NCBI GenBank assembly: GCA_002441205.1
Contig: DJVN01000098.1
Span: 20,770 to 30,114, forward strand
DNA from: Syntrophaceae bacterium UBA6255
GTDB lineage: Bacteria > Desulfobacterota > Syntrophia > Syntrophales > Smithellaceae
Length of the DNA: 9,345 nt
Direction of reading: 5' to 3'
Shown: positions 1-6,527 of the stretch, one piece after another
Layout: each line of letters begins with the position of its first letter
Position numbering within the stretch: position 1 is the first letter of the stretch
Notes under the pieces: generated by a model
The model's database searches: none
What the model was told of the DNA's origin: nothing
What the model saw: only the letters and a program-made list of their open reading frames with translations
Program-made: the position numbers and the translations under genes

Positions 1-1
1 T

Positions 2-1294
2 GATCAAATAGAAAAACTGCTCATCAAGCATGAAGACGCCCTGCATGCCGTGGTCAACGGCCGTTATGACTGGATTGAAGCAATCACCCGCTCCGCCGTT
101 TCCCGCTTTAAAATGGGACAAGTGGTATTGACTGACAGGATCGATCATATCCTGACGCGTCCGGTTTTCGGGATTCCCATACTGCTGGCGGTGATGGCGC
201 TGGTTTTCTTCCTTACCTATCGGGTGGGCGTGCCGCTTCAGGAATGGCTCAGCGATCGTGTTCAGCAATTTATCGGTTTTGCAGAACCCTTCACGGCAGC
301 CTGGCCTCCGTGGCTCAGTGGATTGCTGCTCAATGGCGTTGTCGGCGGCGTCGGTTCGGTGCTGACGTTTCTGCCGGTGCTGCTGATCTTTTTTGCCATC
401 ATGGCTTTTCTGGAGGATGTCGGTTACATGGCGCGCGCCGCGTTTATAATGGACAAGATCATGCATCTTGTCGGATTGCACGGGAAGAGTTTTATTCCGA
501 TGTGTCTGGGATTCGGCTGCAATGTGCCCGCCGTTCTGGGCGCGCGTATCATCGAGACGCAGAAAGCAAGAATGATAACCCTTCTTTTAATTCCTTTTGT
601 TCCCTGTACCGCCCGATTGGCCGTGCTTACCCTGGTTTCCGCCGCAATTTTTGGCTCCAACGCTGCTTATGTGGCCTGGAGTATTGTGGCTTTGAACATT
701 GCCGTCCTGGGTATTGCAGGGATCTTTGTTGGTAAAATTCTCTGGAAACAAGATGCTCCCTTCATCATGGAGCTGCCCATTTATCATACGCCAGATGTAA
801 AAACGATTTTAATGGTTATTTGGACCAGGACATTATCGTTTATCCGCAAGGCTGGAACCGTAATTCTTGTCGTATCCCTTGTGATCTGGTTTTTGTCCTA
901 TTTCCCCAAGGGAGAAGTGGAAGAAAGTTTCCTGGCATCGTTCGGGAAATTATTGCAACCGCTGGGTGTGCCGCTGGGACTGGACTGGAAGATGCTGACC
1001 GCACTTTTAACCGGTCTGGTTGCCAAAGAAAATGTAGTCGCCACGCTGGGCGTTCTTTATACGGTGGGCAGAGATGGCTTGTCCAATATACTGCCGACCG
1101 TTATGCGTCCGGAATCAGCCGTTGCGTTTCTTGTCGTCATGATGCTTTTTATCCCCTGTGCTGCGACCGTGGCCGTTTTGAAAAAAGAAATGAATAACCA
1201 CAAGTGGTTTTATGCTTCCATTGTCATGACTCTGCTTGTTTCCTATTTCGGCGGAATTGCCGCCTACAATTTTGTCCAATGGCTTCTGATGTAA
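2..1294 (+). CDS. feoB: Ferrous iron transporter FeoB, C-terminal membrane part (5' end cut by the window)
   Basis: This is the C-terminal 430 residues of FeoB, the inner-membrane ferrous iron importer. The reading frame is open to the left edge, so the N-terminal G domain and the start codon lie outside the window. The GTG at 50 is an internal valine, not a start. Visible landmarks, numbered from the first full codon: a hydrophobic helix near residues 55-75; the first Gate region with GFGCNVPA around Cys173; the PFVPCTARL motif with Cys202; the AKENVVATLG segment near 341-350; and the second-gate FIPCAAT with Cys386. These Cys-containing motifs are the conserved gate/pore signatures of the family, and the length fits the usual C-terminal membrane region. 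The stop is TAA. The gene converges on the lipoprotein gene, leaving 25 bases between the two stops. No clear hairpin terminator is visible in that gap. Identification is secure. Confidence 0.96.
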   Translation, partial: DQIEKLLIKHEDALHAVVNGRYDWIEAITRSAVSRFKMGQVVLTDRIDHILTRPVFGIPILLAVMALVFFLTYRVGVPLQEWLSDRVQQFIGFAEPFTAAWPPWLSGLLLNGVVGGVGSVLTFLPVLLIFFAIMAFLEDVGYMARAAFIMDKIMHLVGLHGKSFIPMCLGFGCNVPAVLGARIIETQKARMITLLLIPFVPCTARLAVLTLVSAAIFGSNAAYVAWSIVALNIAVLGIAGIFVGKILWKQDAPFIMELPIYHTPDVKTILMVIWTRTLSFIRKAGTVILVVSLVIWFLSYFPKGEVEESFLASFGKLLQPLGVPLGLDWKMLTALLTGLVAKENVVATLGVLYTVGRDGLSNILPTVMRPESAVAFLVVMMLFIPCAATVAVLKKEMNNHKWFYASIVMTLLVSYFGGIAAYNFVQWLLM

Positions 1295-1319
1295 AAATCC
1301 TTGCTGTTGTTTCTTCGAG

Positions 1320-2492
1320 CTAATAACTCACTTTTCTCACAACCGGACGGTAAAGAAAGAGATTGCGGCGGAGAAAACTGGTCTGGCTCTGCATATCGTC
1401 TGACGAATTACAGACGTAACTCACAACAAGATTTTTATCCCGTGAAAATTCGACGTGTTCTTTTCCCGCGTAACAAAAATTGCCTTTATCGTACAGTGGA
1501 CTTTGAGAATCAACCTCGGCAACCTTCGCTCCCAAGGGTTTCGGCTCACTCCAGGGACCTTCAAGTTTATCGGCGGTTTGATATAAAAGCTGATCCCCTT
1601 TGTTTTCTATGGACAGAAAAACGGCAATCCATTTTTTGTCGGTCGGATGATATCTTACGCTTAGCTCGGAAGCAAAGGCGTTCAGAACAACTTTAACCTT
1701 TCGGGGATTCAGATGATTCCGCCACGTTCCGTCTTGATAAAAATATTCGACTGCCCCCACGGGATGATCAATGCGATTCGCCGGAATACGAGCGAGAATG
1801 TTTCCGAACACGTTGAAATTTTCCTTGGAATAAACATAAAAAGGATAAAAATAAACATAATCATGATAGACGACTGACGTTGCGGCAAAAGCTGATATCT
1901 CTTTTGGAAGCGCCGGCGTCAAATCAATGAAGTCGTACTTCCATTGGCGAGGGTCGGCCGCGGAAAAATCTTTTACGCGGACAAATTTGTGACCGGCTAC
2001 TGTAAAATTAAACACCTCTTCTCTTTTGTCACCCGGAGCGATGGATATGAGCGGAATGTATAAAATATTGTTGACAATAAAGGGATCCTGAGGCCAGACC
2101 CATTCATTTTCACAAAATGATGATACAAACTTACCTTCTTGATGACTCAAGTAATATTGAATTTTAAATTCGTTATTTTTTGAACAAGATGAAACACCCA
2201 TTGTCGTTCCCAGGATAACGTCCATATCAACGCGGTCTCTTCTGCATCCTCCGCAAGCAACAAAGGTGTCTCCAAAAAGCCACAAGGTTCTGTCTGTGTC
2301 CAGTTGAATGGAGTAAGCACCATCGCCGCCGTACCAGCCGTCTTTATCAGGGAAAACAGGAAGACACTGACCTGGCGGAGCTTCTGCGTAATATTTCCCG
2401 GAAATGAAAGTTGAACAGGAAAGTAAAATAAAACATGAAAGTAATAGAACAAGCCTCCATGATATTTTTCGGATAAGGAACGTGTTGTTCAT
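1320..2492 (-). CDS. Lipoprotein with DUF4185/DUF5005-like beta-propeller signature
   Basis: The product is 390 residues from the ATG at 2492. An in-frame TTG at 2513 lies upstream, but the ATG is preferred because GGAG sits 8 bases before it. The N-terminus (MNNTFLIRK, then a hydrophobic stretch from about 13 to 24) ends in a lipobox LLSC with Cys26 as the likely lipidated residue. Cys20 is also preceded by LLS and is the alternative. The mature part opens with DGWYGGDGAYS (51-61) and LWLFGDTFV (70-78). Near the C-terminus come LSVRYHPTDKKWIAVF (277-292), a YQTAD element and GPWSEP (312-317). This layout is typical of the DUF4185/DUF5005 group, secreted five-bladed-propeller-like proteins resembling glycoside hydrolases. 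The assignment is from remembered motifs, and no substrate or activity can be stated. The gene follows mntP by 4 bases and is probably translationally coupled to it. At least seven cysteines in the mature chain suggest an oxidising, extracytoplasmic location. Confidence 0.85.
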   Translation of the reverse strand: MNNTFLIRKISWRLVLLLSCFILLSCSTFISGKYYAEAPPGQCLPVFPDKDGWYGGDGAYSIQLDTDRTLWLFGDTFVACGGCRRDRVDMDVILGTTMGVSSCSKNNEFKIQYYLSHQEGKFVSSFCENEWVWPQDPFIVNNILYIPLISIAPGDKREEVFNFTVAGHKFVRVKDFSAADPRQWKYDFIDLTPALPKEISAFAATSVVYHDYVYFYPFYVYSKENFNVFGNILARIPANRIDHPVGAVEYFYQDGTWRNHLNPRKVKVVLNAFASELSVRYHPTDKKWIAVFLSIENKGDQLLYQTADKLEGPWSEPKPLGAKVAEVDSQSPLYDKGNFCYAGKEHVEFSRDKNLVVSYVCNSSDDMQSQTSFLRRNLFLYRPVVRKVSY

Positions 2493-2496
2493 AAAT

Positions 2497-3054
2497 TTAT
2501 CTCCAATGATCAATCAGAATCTTTACGCCAATGGCGATCAAAACCAGACCGCCGAATATTTCAACTTTTTTGCCGAATATTTTTGCCAATATTTTTCCGA
2601 AGCACATGCCTGTTACAGTCATTGTAAAACATGTTACGCCAATCATAAGCGCTGGAATAATAATTTCCATCTTTAATAAAGAAAAACTGAATCCAACCGC
2701 CAGCGCGTCAATACTGGTAGCGATGGAAAGCACAAGCAGTGGCCAGCCGCGCGTCTGATCGGTCTTTTCTTCATCGCGTTCCTTTTTGAATCCTTCCCAT
2801 ATCATTTTCCCGCCGATCAATGCCAGCAGTACAAAAGCAATCCAGTGATCAAATGCCGCTATGATTTCGACGACAGTCCAGCCCGCCAGCCAGCCGGCAA
2901 TCGGCATGGCGAACTGAAAAATTCCGAAGGCAGAAGCCAGCCTGAGAACAGGTCCCCATGATTTATTATTGTTTTTGGCGCCTATGCCGATGGCCACCGA
3001 AAACGCGTCAACACCGAGCCCGACGGCTATAAAAAATATTGTTATATAACTCAT
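2497..3054 (-). CDS. mntP: Manganese efflux pump MntP
   Basis: The 185-residue integral membrane protein matches the MntP family (formerly YebN) in length and sequence. MntP exports Mn2+ from the cytoplasm across the inner membrane. It has two related three-helix halves. The first carries GLGVDAFSVAIGIG with Asp16, the second SIATSIDALAVG with Asp116. These paired D-A motifs in the membrane are the family hallmark and correspond to aspartates needed for export. A charged cytoplasmic loop (KKERDEEKTDQTR, 90-102) separates the halves. The start ATG lies 15 bases after the uvrC stop with only a weak GGA upstream, so the gene probably depends on uvrC read-through. No room exists for a manganese riboswitch directly in front of it. 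The lipoprotein gene follows 4 bases downstream. Identification is confident. Confidence 0.95.
   Translation of the reverse strand: MSYITIFFIAVGLGVDAFSVAIGIGAKNNNKSWGPVLRLASAFGIFQFAMPIAGWLAGWTVVEIIAAFDHWIAFVLLALIGGKMIWEGFKKERDEEKTDQTRGWPLLVLSIATSIDALAVGFSFSLLKMEIIIPALMIGVTCFTMTVTGMCFGKILAKIFGKKVEIFGGLVLIAIGVKILIDHWR
2501..2504 (-). promoter_or_regulatory. Ribosome-binding site of the lipoprotein gene, inside the upstream start option
   Basis: On the minus strand GGAG occurs here, 8 bases before the ATG at 2492. It lies within the last codons of mntP, whose stop is at 2499-2497. Termination of mntP translation would place ribosomes directly at this site, which suggests coupling. It also argues against the TTG at 2513 as the real start. 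Confidence 0.7.
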
Positions 3055-3069
3055 GCTTGATTGTTCCGA

Positions 3070-4914
3070 TCACTTTCCATTGTGCAAATGAGAATAAATC
3101 TTCTCCGCCAGGGACTTACCAATTCCGGGAACTATTTGCAATTCGTCCAGCGTCGCATTCCTTGTTTTCTTAATGGAACCGAAATGATTCAACAAAATAT
3201 TTCTCCGCTTCGCGCCGACATCGGGAATCTCGTCGATGGCAGAGGTTAAATCATTTTTCTGTTTCAACTGATGATGATAACTCAAAGCGAAACGGTGGGC
3301 TTCATCGCGCGCCTGCTGAAGCAATTGCAGAGACTGCGGCCAAGCAGACAAATAAACGGCATCCTTCCGTCCCGGAAGATAAATACGATCTTCCGACTTT
3401 GTTGTTTTTTTCTTTACCACGCCTTTGCCGGGAATAAGGGCACGCTCCTCTTTGGCCAGTCCAATTACATCCAGCCTGATTTTCAAATCCTTCAACACGG
3501 AGAGCGCAACATTCAACTGACCCTTGCCTCCGTCAACGACAATCAGATCAGGTAGATTTTCGGTATGCGCGAATCTGCGGGAAAGAACCTCATACATCAT
3601 TCCGTAATCATCGGGTTCCGCCAAAGATTCTATCCGGTAACGACGATAACTTGATTTATCGGGTTTGCCGTCCTGAAAAACAACTATAGCGCCGACGGCG
3701 TGCTTACCGCCAATATTGGAGATATCATAGCATTCTATGTGCCGCGGTAGTTTTTTTAGCGATAATTTTTCCTGAAGAATCTGTAAAACAGCTTCTGTCT
3801 GTTCACGGTTCTTGTGCGTTGCCTCCCAGAGGTTGCAGGCATTTTCGTTGGCCATCTCCACTAATGCATTCTTTGTTCCGATGGCAGGCACCGTTAATAC
3901 AACTTTCTTGTTTTTCATATCCGTCAGCCATTCGATGATTGCGTTTTCATCCTGCAGGCGGCAGGGAATGATTATTTCATCCGGGATATCGGTTCCACCA
4001 TCATAATATTGTGTCAGACAGGATGAAACAATTTCGTCCATATCCGTCTTGGATTTGATAGGCGCAAATGATTTGCTGCCCAGAAGTTTTCCTCCCCGAA
4101 CAAACAAAATGCAAAGCTGATAATGATGATCCTGCCCGTAAAGACCAATAACGTCCTGATCCTTATCGCCGATCCAGTCCACATTTTGTTTTTCCAGAGC
4201 ATGCTCCAGTGCGGCAATGCGATCACGCAGGCGCGCCGCTTCCTCAAAAAGGAGTTCCTGCGACGCTTCGTTCATTTGCTTTTTCAGTTCGGAAATCAAT
4301 TCACGGCGCCTTCCCTGTAGAAAGGACACGACATTTCGCGCCAGTTTTCCGTAGTCTTCCTCATCGATCAGGCCTTTGCACGGCGCCAAACATTTCCCGA
4401 TTTGATATTCCAGACAGGGCCGGGAACGCAACTGAAAATCCCTGTTGCGGCAGGTGCGCAGCGGAAATAGCTGTTGAACAAAACGCAAGGTTTCCTTGGC
4501 TGCCAGACCCGAAGGATAGGGGCCAAAATACAGCGCAGCTTTGTTCAGCCGTTTGCGCACCAGTTGCAGACGGGGAAATTTTTCCGTCGGGTCCAAGGAC
4601 AAATGATAATAGGTTTTGTCGTCGCGCAGTGTGACATTGTAACGCGGACGATGACGCTTGATGAGATTATTTTCCAGAATCAGCGCCTCTTTGGGCGTGG
4701 CGGTATTGATGAACTCGATATCGTGAGCCCGGGCCATTAGAAACGGCGCCATCGGACGGGTATCCTTGCCCGTAAAATAGGACATGACGCGGCTTTTCAA
4801 ATCATTGGCCTTGCCAACGTAAACAATATTTTTTGCCGCATCCTTCATCAAATAAACACCGGAGCTTTTCGGGAAGCACGCGACTTTATCTTTTAAAGCA
4901 TCGATTATTTTCAT
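3070..4914 (-). CDS. uvrC: UvrABC excinuclease subunit C
   Basis: At 614 residues this is a full-length UvrC, the nuclease that cuts on both sides of a DNA lesion after UvrA/UvrB recognition (cytoplasmic nucleotide excision repair). Domains in order: a GIY-YIG endonuclease at about 15-95 (GVYLMKD at 19-25, IVYVGK at 30-35), which makes the 3' incision; a cysteine cluster C155, C167, C175, C179, corresponding to the iron-sulfur site described for E. coli UvrC; a UVR helix pair at about 205-240 (EEAARLRDRIAALE) for UvrB contact; and an RNase H-like 5'-incision domain with Asp397 (CYDISNIGG), Asp461 (VVDGGKGQL) and His540 (RDEAHRFA). Two helix-hairpin-helix motifs close the protein (IPDVGAKRRNILL, VPGIGKSLAEKI). 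All expected catalytic residues are present. The ATG at 4914 matches the usual N-terminus; the nearest AGGA is about 14 bases away, so the ribosome-binding site is poor. It heads the uvrC-mntP-lipoprotein run. Confidence 0.98.
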   Translation of the reverse strand: MKIIDALKDKVACFPKSSGVYLMKDAAKNIVYVGKANDLKSRVMSYFTGKDTRPMAPFLMARAHDIEFINTATPKEALILENNLIKRHRPRYNVTLRDDKTYYHLSLDPTEKFPRLQLVRKRLNKAALYFGPYPSGLAAKETLRFVQQLFPLRTCRNRDFQLRSRPCLEYQIGKCLAPCKGLIDEEDYGKLARNVVSFLQGRRRELISELKKQMNEASQELLFEEAARLRDRIAALEHALEKQNVDWIGDKDQDVIGLYGQDHHYQLCILFVRGGKLLGSKSFAPIKSKTDMDEIVSSCLTQYYDGGTDIPDEIIIPCRLQDENAIIEWLTDMKNKKVVLTVPAIGTKNALVEMANENACNLWEATHKNREQTEAVLQILQEKLSLKKLPRHIECYDISNIGGKHAVGAIVVFQDGKPDKSSYRRYRIESLAEPDDYGMMYEVLSRRFAHTENLPDLIVVDGGKGQLNVALSVLKDLKIRLDVIGLAKEERALIPGKGVVKKKTTKSEDRIYLPGRKDAVYLSAWPQSLQLLQQARDEAHRFALSYHHQLKQKNDLTSAIDEIPDVGAKRRNILLNHFGSIKKTRNATLDELQIVPGIGKSLAEKIYSHLHNGK

Positions 4915-4992
4915 ATATTAAATGCAAATCCTGCGTCATAATAACATGAAGCGCTTTGAGGGATGGCCCTGAAAATATTACCATTCTATACA

Positions 4993-5388
4993 TTATTTTA
5001 TAAGTTCCAGGATGATTAACAATGCAGTGCCGCCTATTCCAGCCGATGTAATTAAAAATATGATTGTGCTGATTATGCTGAAAGGACTTCCTGTTTTTTT
5101 ATTTACATTGGGTTTCAGCGACAGGAAGATGAATAAAGCCGGATTAGCGAATGCGCCGGCACAGGCAAGGACAATTACCGGGAAAGGCAAATCGACACCA
5201 ATTAAAAAGAAAGAGAACAAAATGAGAGCCATCACGACATAATCAATATGAGCTTTCACAAGTTTTTTATCGTCACGGATCAACCTTTCAAATATTTCCA
5301 TCGACAAATATTTGCGCGCAATGATCAGCCAGCCAATCGCTACGGAAAGCAGGATTAAAAAAGCGCCGGATAGTAAAAATAATTTCAT
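4993..5388 (-). CDS. Small four-helix membrane protein, function unknown
   Basis: The 131-residue protein starts at the ATG at 5388, which has an excellent GGGGAGG seven bases upstream. A longer in-frame reading from a TTG at 5448 lacks this support. Four hydrophobic segments are visible: about 3-24, 50-66, 69-91 and 103-129. Polar loops RDDKKLVK (38-45) and KPNVNKKTGS (92-101) separate them. The family is not recognised with certainty. The pattern AHIDY at the start of helix 2 (His47) and AFANP in helix 3 (Asn82) faintly recalls the four-helix styrene-oxide isomerase / HabB mutase group, but this is only an impression. It begins 31 bases after the SGNH hydrolase gene and is probably co-transcribed with it. 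A 78-base gap separates it from uvrC, with no convincing terminator. Confidence 0.8.
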   Translation of the reverse strand: MKLFLLSGAFLILLSVAIGWLIIARKYLSMEIFERLIRDDKKLVKAHIDYVVMALILFSFFLIGVDLPFPVIVLACAGAFANPALFIFLSLKPNVNKKTGSPFSIISTIIFLITSAGIGGTALLIILELIK

Positions 5389-5395
5389 TTCGTTT

Positions 5396-5402
5396 CCTCC
5401 CC
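5396..5402 (-). promoter_or_regulatory. Strong ribosome-binding site of the four-helix protein gene
   Basis: The minus strand reads GGGGAGG here, followed by seven bases and the ATG at 5388. This near-perfect Shine-Dalgarno sequence fixes the start and removes the 20 extra residues of the longer TTG-initiated reading. Confidence 0.8.
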
Positions 5403-5419
5403 AAAGAAAGTCAAAATAT

Positions 5420-6469
5420 TTAAGGCTGTTTCTTTGCCCTTTTGGCAACGGTATTCATAAGATAATCGCAAATGGCCGTGGCTATTTTTCTGTTGGATGC
5501 ATCGTTTACATGAATGTAGTCCGTAAACACAGCTTCCTGTGATTCGGCAAATATGCCGCTGAGATCATGGAATGCGAAAAAGGAAATATTTTGTTGTTCC
5601 TGAACATTCTGAAGAATTCTTATTCTTGCGTCATTGGTATATGGCCGCACCAGATACGCTTCAAATTTTGGCCATGCTTTCAATATATTTTTTTCCGTAT
5701 CCGAAACAGCATTGTGTTTGTAAAATATGATGGGTTGAAAGAATGCTATATACTCGACGTTATACGCTTTGCATATTCGTGCGGCTTTTGCCAGATTATT
5801 GGCGTAAATTCGGGCAATCTTTTTCGACCATAAGTCCGTTCCGTAATCTGTATACAACCTCAATGCGGAAAAATTGCCAAACTTTTCAAAAAAATATCCG
5901 CGAAATAAGCGTCTCATTGTTTCACTTCCGTAAGCAATCAGTGACAACCACGGATATTCCTCCACATCCTTGAACAGGACGTTATTTTCATAAGCAAGAA
6001 AATTAAACGGGAAGCCGGGACGGGGATCGTACATAAGAGGATCCATAATATCATTCCCGCCGTCATACATCACGACAATGTCCGGATCGGAGTTCATGAT
6101 GTGAAAGATCAGATGAGCAAGTTCCTGGCTGGAGTTCTGAGGGATCAGCCCGTAATTAAAAACACGTGCTCCTGGGACACCCCTTTTTTTCAGCTCCTGT
6201 TCAACATACACGGGCAAAGGAGGTTTTCCATAGGCTACGGTGGATCCGCCCAACATGAATATCTTGAACTCTCCTTTGTCTTTGGGCTTTTCGTTTGTAC
6301 CGTAATCGAAACTACTGAACATGGTATAGGGTGTCGCGTATCGTAAGGCTATTCTTTCGTCGAACGGACTGATCCGGGGATATAAATAACGGAAAAAAAG
6401 TTCAGCGGATGCAAAAGAAACAAGCAACAAACCCAGAAATAAAAACAACCCTTTAAACGTCTTAGACAT
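5420..6469 (-). CDS. Membrane-anchored SGNH/GDSL-family hydrolase
   Basis: The 349-residue protein begins with KTFKGLFLFLGLLLVSFASAELFF. This is a positively charged tip and one hydrophobic helix (about 6-22) acting as a membrane anchor or uncleaved signal, which places the catalytic part outside the cytoplasm. The SGNH blocks are all present. Block I is FMLGGSTVAYG, with Ser76 as nucleophile and GGS replacing the classical GDS. Block II is FNYGLIPQ with Gly107, block III is YDGGNDI with Asn139, and block V is DYIHVND with Asp317 and His320. The family comprises esterases, lipases and O-acetyl (de)acetylating enzymes that act on lipids, peptidoglycan or polysaccharides. Which substrate applies here cannot be read from the sequence. 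The start ATG has AAGGG seven bases upstream. It follows the radical SAM gene by 58 bases and precedes the four-helix membrane protein gene by 31 bases. Confidence 0.88.
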   Translation of the reverse strand: MSKTFKGLFLFLGLLLVSFASAELFFRYLYPRISPFDERIALRYATPYTMFSSFDYGTNEKPKDKGEFKIFMLGGSTVAYGKPPLPVYVEQELKKRGVPGARVFNYGLIPQNSSQELAHLIFHIMNSDPDIVVMYDGGNDIMDPLMYDPRPGFPFNFLAYENNVLFKDVEEYPWLSLIAYGSETMRRLFRGYFFEKFGNFSALRLYTDYGTDLWSKKIARIYANNLAKAARICKAYNVEYIAFFQPIIFYKHNAVSDTEKNILKAWPKFEAYLVRPYTNDARIRILQNVQEQQNISFFAFHDLSGIFAESQEAVFTDYIHVNDASNRKIATAICDYLMNTVAKRAKKQP

Positions 6470-6489
6470 GAGTGTGCCCTTTTCTTAAA

Positions 6490-6519
6490 ATTATAATCGA
6501 ATCATAAAAGAATTTTCCA
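6490..6519 (-). promoter_or_regulatory. Possible sigma-70 promoter ahead of the SGNH hydrolase gene
   Basis: On the minus strand a perfect TATAAT (6495-6490) lies 20 bases before the SGNH hydrolase start codon. TGGAAA (6519-6514, four of six matches to TTGACA) sits 18 bases upstream of it. The region is AT-rich, so a chance match is quite possible. If real, the hydrolase and four-helix genes can be transcribed independently of the radical SAM gene. Confidence 0.3.
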
Positions 6520-6527
6520 TAAAAAGA

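Noticed and set aside
244..735. A 163-residue + strand open frame inside feoB
   Set aside because: It is an out-of-frame shadow of feoB, with Arg/Cys-rich composition and no motif of its own.
1295..1319. A shared bidirectional terminator between feoB and the lipoprotein gene
   Set aside because: The 25-base gap contains no inverted repeat of useful length.
1301..1696. A 131-residue + strand open frame just after feoB
   Set aside because: It lies almost wholly opposite the lipoprotein gene, whose lipobox and propeller motifs are clear. It has low-plausibility composition and no domain.
2493..2513. TTG at 2513 as the start of the lipoprotein
   Set aside because: The downstream ATG at 2492 has a well-placed GGAG, which would be inside the coding region if the TTG were used. 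The ATG also gives a normal lipoprotein signal.
3055..3069. A yybP-ykoY manganese riboswitch in front of mntP
   Set aside because: Such a riboswitch often precedes mntP, but only 15 bases separate it from uvrC here, and no matching element was seen before uvrC either.
4950..4992. AGGG/CCCT hairpin and the AAGCGCTT palindrome between the four-helix gene and uvrC as a terminator
   Set aside because: The stem is only four base pairs and no T-run follows it on the minus strand.
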